Shown: positions 58,641-64,000 of the stretch, one piece after another
Layout of the letters: each line of letters begins with the position of its first letter
Numbering within the stretch: the first letter of the stretch is position 1
Origin: Chrysaora quinquecirrha
Taxonomy: Eukaryota > Cnidaria > Scyphozoa > Semaeostomeae > Pelagiidae
Direction: 5' to 3'
Length of the DNA stretch: 64,000 bases
Assembly (NCBI GenBank): GCA_014526335.1
Contig: JACTAT010000033.1
Span: forward strand, 363,410 to 427,409
Program-made: the position numbers and the translations under genes
Notes under the pieces: generated by a model
Told to the model about the DNA's origin: nothing
The model's database searches: none
What the model saw: the letters and a program-made list of their open reading frames with translations, nothing else

Positions 58641-59819
58641 TTTTGAGTACATGCTAAGCAAAACAACTTAAGGTTTACATTCCCGATAAAACTCGGCTAC
58701 AGGCCTCTAAAGTTTTTCTATCCTCTGCTCAGTGCGATTCGATGTTGGATTTAATCTCTGGTTTGGAATTGGTATTAAATAATCTATCTGCGATTTGGCC
58801 AAGCTGGTACAAAATGAAAAAGATGACTAAAGCATTCCTTTTGCCCACAATCTAATTTTCTCAGAATGGCATAAAAGGTTCTGTATTACTTAACCGTTCA
58901 CACTGTGTGCCGTTGTCGAAGGACGCGTGTCGTGTTCATTAAAAACTGTACCGGTGTCGTATACGTCGGCGTGCCGGTAAACGACATTGTAATAGTATTC
59001 GTTTCGTACTGGCATAATGTAAGCCGGGTCCCGGTTCCCCAAAAGTTAATTAACCCAAGTACCAGAAAATCTATGCTCATATTCTACGGCCCGCATATAA
59101 ACAAGATACAACTCTGGTTTCGAAACATAAAGCTAGATTACGTTATATCGATTACATTAGATTAAATTGTTAAAGAAATGGGCCAATTTCTTAATTTCTT
59201 ATGAAGATTATAGCGTCATCCTTTATAGAGCCAATCATTGTTTGATATATCTGTGTGCTATTACGCATTGTCACTACTTCAACAAACCTTATAGCGCCTT
59301 GTTCTACTCCGGATAGAAAGCACTTGAATTCGAGTGTAAAGCTGTGGGTAAACTGGGAGACTTATCGCGCGCGACGCTGTATTCGGCGTGTCTCCCAGGG
59401 TGGTTAAACATGCGAGTGACAAGCGAGCAATAAGTCCCCCGAATCATTTGTATGTCGCGGATACAAGAAATGTTTCTGTTGTCTCCCATGAACATTTGCG
59501 TGTCTTGCTACAAATATTGTCGCGCGCTGCAATTTTTTCGTGGTGGCTAAACTGGGAGACAGCGAGGTGACATCAATGCCGCACCCGCATGGCTCCTTAG
59601 AAGCAAGGGTCAATGAAATGAAAATAAGGGCACTTGAAACTAGTCGTTCTTTTGTGACGCATCATTAGGCATAATTTTCGCACTATAGCGACAGCTTTGG
59701 TAGAAGGACCTCAGTAGCTTGAAAGAGGCCTTACACCAATACAGGACTTTCGAGCTCGAAAAAGGGGTACTAGTCCCGTACAAGTGTCTTAAAGAAAGAG
59801 GCACTCCGGTCCAGAAAGA
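58641..59819. other. Intergenic, nothing firmly assigned
   Basis: AAACTGGGAGAC occurs in direct orientation at 59350 and 59548 with GTCTCCCA words between. GTACCGGTGTCG- and GTGCCGGT-type words cluster at 58905-59040. Neither gives a full element. Confidence 0.4.
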
Positions 59820-62800
59820 CCTAAAATTCTTGGTCGTTCCGCTCAACTAAATTTCTTGCTATTTATCATTTTTGAACACAAAACAGTCACAAGTGTGATG
59901 TTCGGGGGATTGGGGGCAGAGCCCCCAATTTAATCTATCAAATAATTGACAAGCTGTAAGGAAGAAGTTATCTGTGTCATTTCAGGTTGGGCAAGACAAC
60001 CACAAGGGGTGGGTGAAGCATCTTAGCAGGTTGTGCGAAAAGGAAGTTGGGCAGATCGGAGGCTGGGCAAAACGTGTTGAAAGCATTTTTCTTACCCCCA
60101 TATATTGATTTGCCCAAAGGCGGAAGAATTTTAATTACTCATGGAGAAGTGTGGTGTGAGGGGTTTTTTTCTGGTCACTGAGTATAGGAAAGCTTTTAAA
60201 AACCTAAGTTCTTTACCAATGAAATATAAAATGAACAACATTCATCTCATCCGCAATACATAACATCATTGTTGCATTTTCAGAAACTAGATTATACATT
60301 TTGATAAATTACTACACATGAATAAAGAATAGGTTTTCTTTTTTGTTGTGAAGCACAAAGCTTGACCAAGACACAATAATCCTCTTTTCTATGCTTGAAT
60401 CACAAACAGTCTGTTAAGTCCACATTTCCAGTGAATCTCACAACCACAGTGGCTAACCCACAGTCATTTGAGCTATCTCATCACCACTGCCATCCTGCTG
60501 CTAATGAAACATAAAACAAGATCTTGCAAAATTCTTTGTTCTTAGTCATTCAAACATCTACTGTTCCCAGTCAAAACTTCCTTCCTAGGTCATAAGAATA
60601 CACTTTTCTTACAGTATATTTATGATGATGCTAAGGCTATTAAGTTGTGCAACATTCCTGTTTGTGGCTTATTAATAAATACCATTTAAAATTCTTTTCA
60701 TGTTTTTGCATATTTAAGAAAATTGTTTATAGAAAGCTAGTTCCTTGGGACCTCAAATGTTTAAGAAATTCCCAACACAAAAATAGTTGAGAATTTTTTG
60801 AAAGATTAATGATACCACTAAACCATGTTTATTTTCCACCAATCAGATCTCTTCAATATCTGCATTGACCACTCAGTATGCAGTGTTTATTTTATGGTTT
60901 AATCAGGTATTCACCACTCATGCTTCAAACTCCCAGTACATCTACATTTTCCATCTTCTGTCATGATTTCACTCTGCAATTCAGCCTTCAGGATGTAAAT
61001 CTTCCAACCAAATTTCTCTTTTTTTCTTGGAAAAGGCCAAATTTTCCTACATTATACTACTAGCCAACTTGTACAACTAGCCAAATTATACTACTACATT
61101 AAGGCTCTTAAAACCAAGAACAAATCTATAGCTTGAAAACTCATCATGGACTATCATTAAAGTAAAAAAATTGGACTTTAAGAGCCCTTTCTTTGATTTG
61201 ATGCAAATGATTCCTTTTCATTGACATTTTTGTCTGCCATGAATGCTGAATCCTCTGTCTTATATGTTTCCATGAAATTTTTTCTTGATAGAGGCAGTTG
61301 TCAAGAAAAGGAAAGTTATACTCATTCTAACCTCTCAATTCTTTCTTTACAATCACCTGTAATTGCAATGCTTGTTCGATTTTTTGGAAACCATACTAAT
61401 AAGGCCCAAGAGTTTGTCATGTATTATCTTTCTGTCATGATTTCCTTCCATGGTCCCCAGGACTTAAGCATGGCATATCATTCAGTATATTCATTATACT
61501 AGTCAAAATTTTGATAGAATTCTAACTCTTAGCCTGAACAGTTTCTTTGAATTCTCATCCAAACCTCAGCATTTCCTAATCATTATTTCCTTCCATGGTC
61601 ATAAAGATAAAAAGAAAGCATAAGCTTATTCACTATATTGAGGCTCCTAAGTTTTATAATATTTGTTTTTATGGTTGGCTGTTTGTTATACTTTTCCCCA
61701 TGCACTTCATCAGGCAACCACTGTTCTTTTGGTTGATTCAGTAAAAACAAGTCAGATAAACAAAGAAACATTGACAGGTTTCTTGTTCAACTATACACTA
61801 ATGTTTAAATTAATATGAGAGGTGGCTGATGGCCTTTCAGGATCAGTATGTACTTTGCATTGCAGATAATGAAGGAGGGCAAAGTGTTTGAATTATGAGT
61901 GAGAAAGATTTTGTCCTCTAATGCTTTCAAAGTCAGGGGCTGCAAATATTTCTTTATTTAAAATTTTTGAGATTAATATCTCAAGTTTTGCCTGTAGTTT
62001 GTTTACATAAATTGTCAGGTGACCCAAGGGGCAATTAACTTCTTAGAAACTTGAACACGCTCAGCTGGAATCTTTTTTCAAATAGGAGTCTTATTTGCAT
62101 TTTTAAGGAGCGAAATACCCCTCAAGTGACTCCCAATTTGCCATTAGTTAACTGGCTTGAAAATGATGAAGTTTGGCACAGACATAAGATCTGGCGATGT
62201 TAGGGGTCAATGAAAATTGCCCCCCCCTGTCCAATATGCCCCATGTTGAGATATTAAGTACCCCTTTCTTCCAATATTTAAGTGCTCTTTTGGCACCAGA
62301 AGGTCCCTTTCAACCACTTAAGTGCTTCTGACTAAGATTTCGGCCAGAGTATGTCCTGAATCTCCTTCATCAAGACTTTACCCCAGAATAGTTAAAGTTA
62401 GTGACCAAGTAATTAAGTATGGTAATGTCATCCATTTTTGTTGTCCCCTCCAATTTTTGAGATTCTTTCCATGTCAGCTGTTAGACAGACTTGAAAGTTA
62501 TATGCAAGTGATATCTTTGTTTCCCATCCCAAGTTGTCACTGAAATATTTTTTGAATTTGTCATGGTTTTTTTCAACTTGTTGACATGTTTGTTAAACTT
62601 TGTATGTTACACAGATCATGTCCTTGGCATGTTTTTAGAATTATGCAAAGCAAATGTTAGCCATGCATAAATTATGCATGCAAGGTTGTAGTCTAGTTGG
62701 AATTGGAAAATGAATATACAGCTAAACAAATAGTAGACAGGTTTTTATGCTTTTAAATAGATGTTGTCTGTTTAAAGTGATAAAAGCTTTTGATAAGGCA

Positions 62801-64000
62801 CATGTTTTCCTTGCTTTGAGTAATTGGTGTTGTTTTCCTTGCCACTCTGGGTTTCAAGCCAGTTTTTTGCCTAACCGTTTTGCTTGTCATCTTGGCCAAG
62901 GGGTAATTCTCTCGTTGGAATCTCGTTCATCCTTTGCTCGGGTTATAATTGTTTTCATAGAAGTCTCTTAAAATTCCTTTCGTTTCTACCGGATTTTAGT
63001 ATACCATTTCAAGGTGTGAAATGCTCCTCGATCTTGCAAGAATTTTGGCTATTCAAATTGGGCATCTCTTCTACTTTCTGCAGTGATTGCAACACTGTAA
63101 CGTACTTTGGACTTGAGACATACTTAAAGCATACTTTCGTTTTGTTTATCTCTTGAAAAAGTTTACTATAATTTCATACCATAGAAACACTTTACATCTA
63201 CATCTTCGAGGGTCCAAGCCCATGTACAAACTCATTCAATTCAGTTGAGTGAAGCGACAATGCTATTCTGTACCCTGGTAATTAAATGCATAGAAGCTGA
63301 CGCGTGATACAAATTTATTCATAAGTTGAAATGACTACCACAATTTTAATGACTACCACAATTGTAATAAGACTGAGATCGAACAACTGACTTTCTGGAC
63401 AACAAGACAACCGACTACTCCACTGCACTAGAGTAAACAGTGCGACGAAGTAATCAGGCCTTTGCAGGACCTCAGGCCGGCTACTTCATTGCACTGTCCT
63501 TGGGTTACATAGGCTGGCTACTTCATTGCACTGTTTGGTGCAGTGGAGTGGAGCAGCCGCCTGACTTGTTGCCCAGAAGGTAACTGGTGCGAACCCAGTC
63601 AAGGTAATTATAACGATTGTGGTAGCTCTGGAAATTAACATTTTCTGACGAAAATCGCACCTCAAAGGTGCAAATTTACACGAAAGATAAAATTCACACT
63701 GAAAGTGTTTGTGTTTATTGTTTGTTGTGATCATGCAGTAGTCAATTGAATTGTGGGCTGTCTATAAGCCATGGTGTAATCATTGTCTATGTATTTTAAT
63801 ATTCGGAATAGTTAATCGCATGGTTCTAGCATGATCTAGGCTGTTTCTGAACTCAGGGTACTGTTTCTGACACTGTTGATGTGTCGTCGGGAAAGAAAAG
63901 GCAGGAAATCAAAGCTCAGCACATGGCTTTGTTAGCATTACTATTTATCTCGGATTTGACATTCTTAGACTAATATTTTCAAGAGCATTCAACGCTTTGA
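59820..64000 (-). repeat. Right arm of the >=4.2-kb inverted repeat
   Basis: Reverse-complement partner of 1805-6013 over its whole length, still matching at the last base of the window. The inner boundary is at 59819/59820. It differs by scattered substitutions and small indels (for example FERAHAF against FDKAHVF in a shadow frame at 62747-62971) and lacks the ACATGTAACCC units. Confidence 0.9.

Overview
The window is animal nuclear DNA: AT-rich, intron-rich (GT-AG introns of 0.3 to 7.6 kb) and crowded with short non-autonomous transposons. A WNK kinase gene, a GRIP-type multi-PDZ scaffold, DIRS-type retroelements and tRNA-derived SINEs together fit a cnidarian, most likely an anthozoan such as a coral or sea anemone. 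That placement is inference. No prokaryotic, organellar or viral gene organisation is seen.

Layout. (1) 1805-6013 is one arm of an inverted repeat of at least 4.2 kb; its partner is 59820-64000 and runs off the right edge. Neither arm has a convincing gene. (2) 6239-7068, minus strand: the first two coding exons of a WNK kinase, ending just inside the kinase domain; the rest of the gene is not in the window. (3) 7958-12777: a cluster of palindromic mobile elements, namely a miniature DIRS-like element, a 2-kb foldback element built from 63-bp satellite units, and a DIRS retroelement with an intact gag-like ORF, no reverse transcriptase and a broken tyrosine recombinase. (4) 12900-16740: repeats and a 500-base assembly gap. 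(5) 16744-57868, plus strand: about 23 coding exons of one large gene encoding seven PDZ domains in the order and with the sequence features of GRIP1/GRIP2, then a C-terminal extension of roughly 1,100 residues with a ten-residue tandem repeat and a Gln-rich tail. Its 5' end is not identified. (6) Nested in one 7.6-kb GRIP intron are two intronless, head-to-head carboxylesterase/cholinesterase-like genes forming a palindrome of about 1.75 kb per arm; the left copy has one frameshift, the right copy a nonsense codon and a frameshift.

The introns hold many MITE families. Several share one build: TA-flanked short inverted ends and one short private word repeated many times inside the element. 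A set with words AAGGAAC, AAGAAC, AAGAAAC and AAGCAAC shares ends and layout but differs in one inserted base. Two hAT-type MITEs have perfect 8-bp target duplications. Five exon positions in the GRIP gene need a one-base correction to keep the frame; most are short homopolymers or repeats, so I favour assembly indels over gene death.

Exons were called by eye from splice consensus, phase continuity and PDZ homology. No alignment or transcript data were available.
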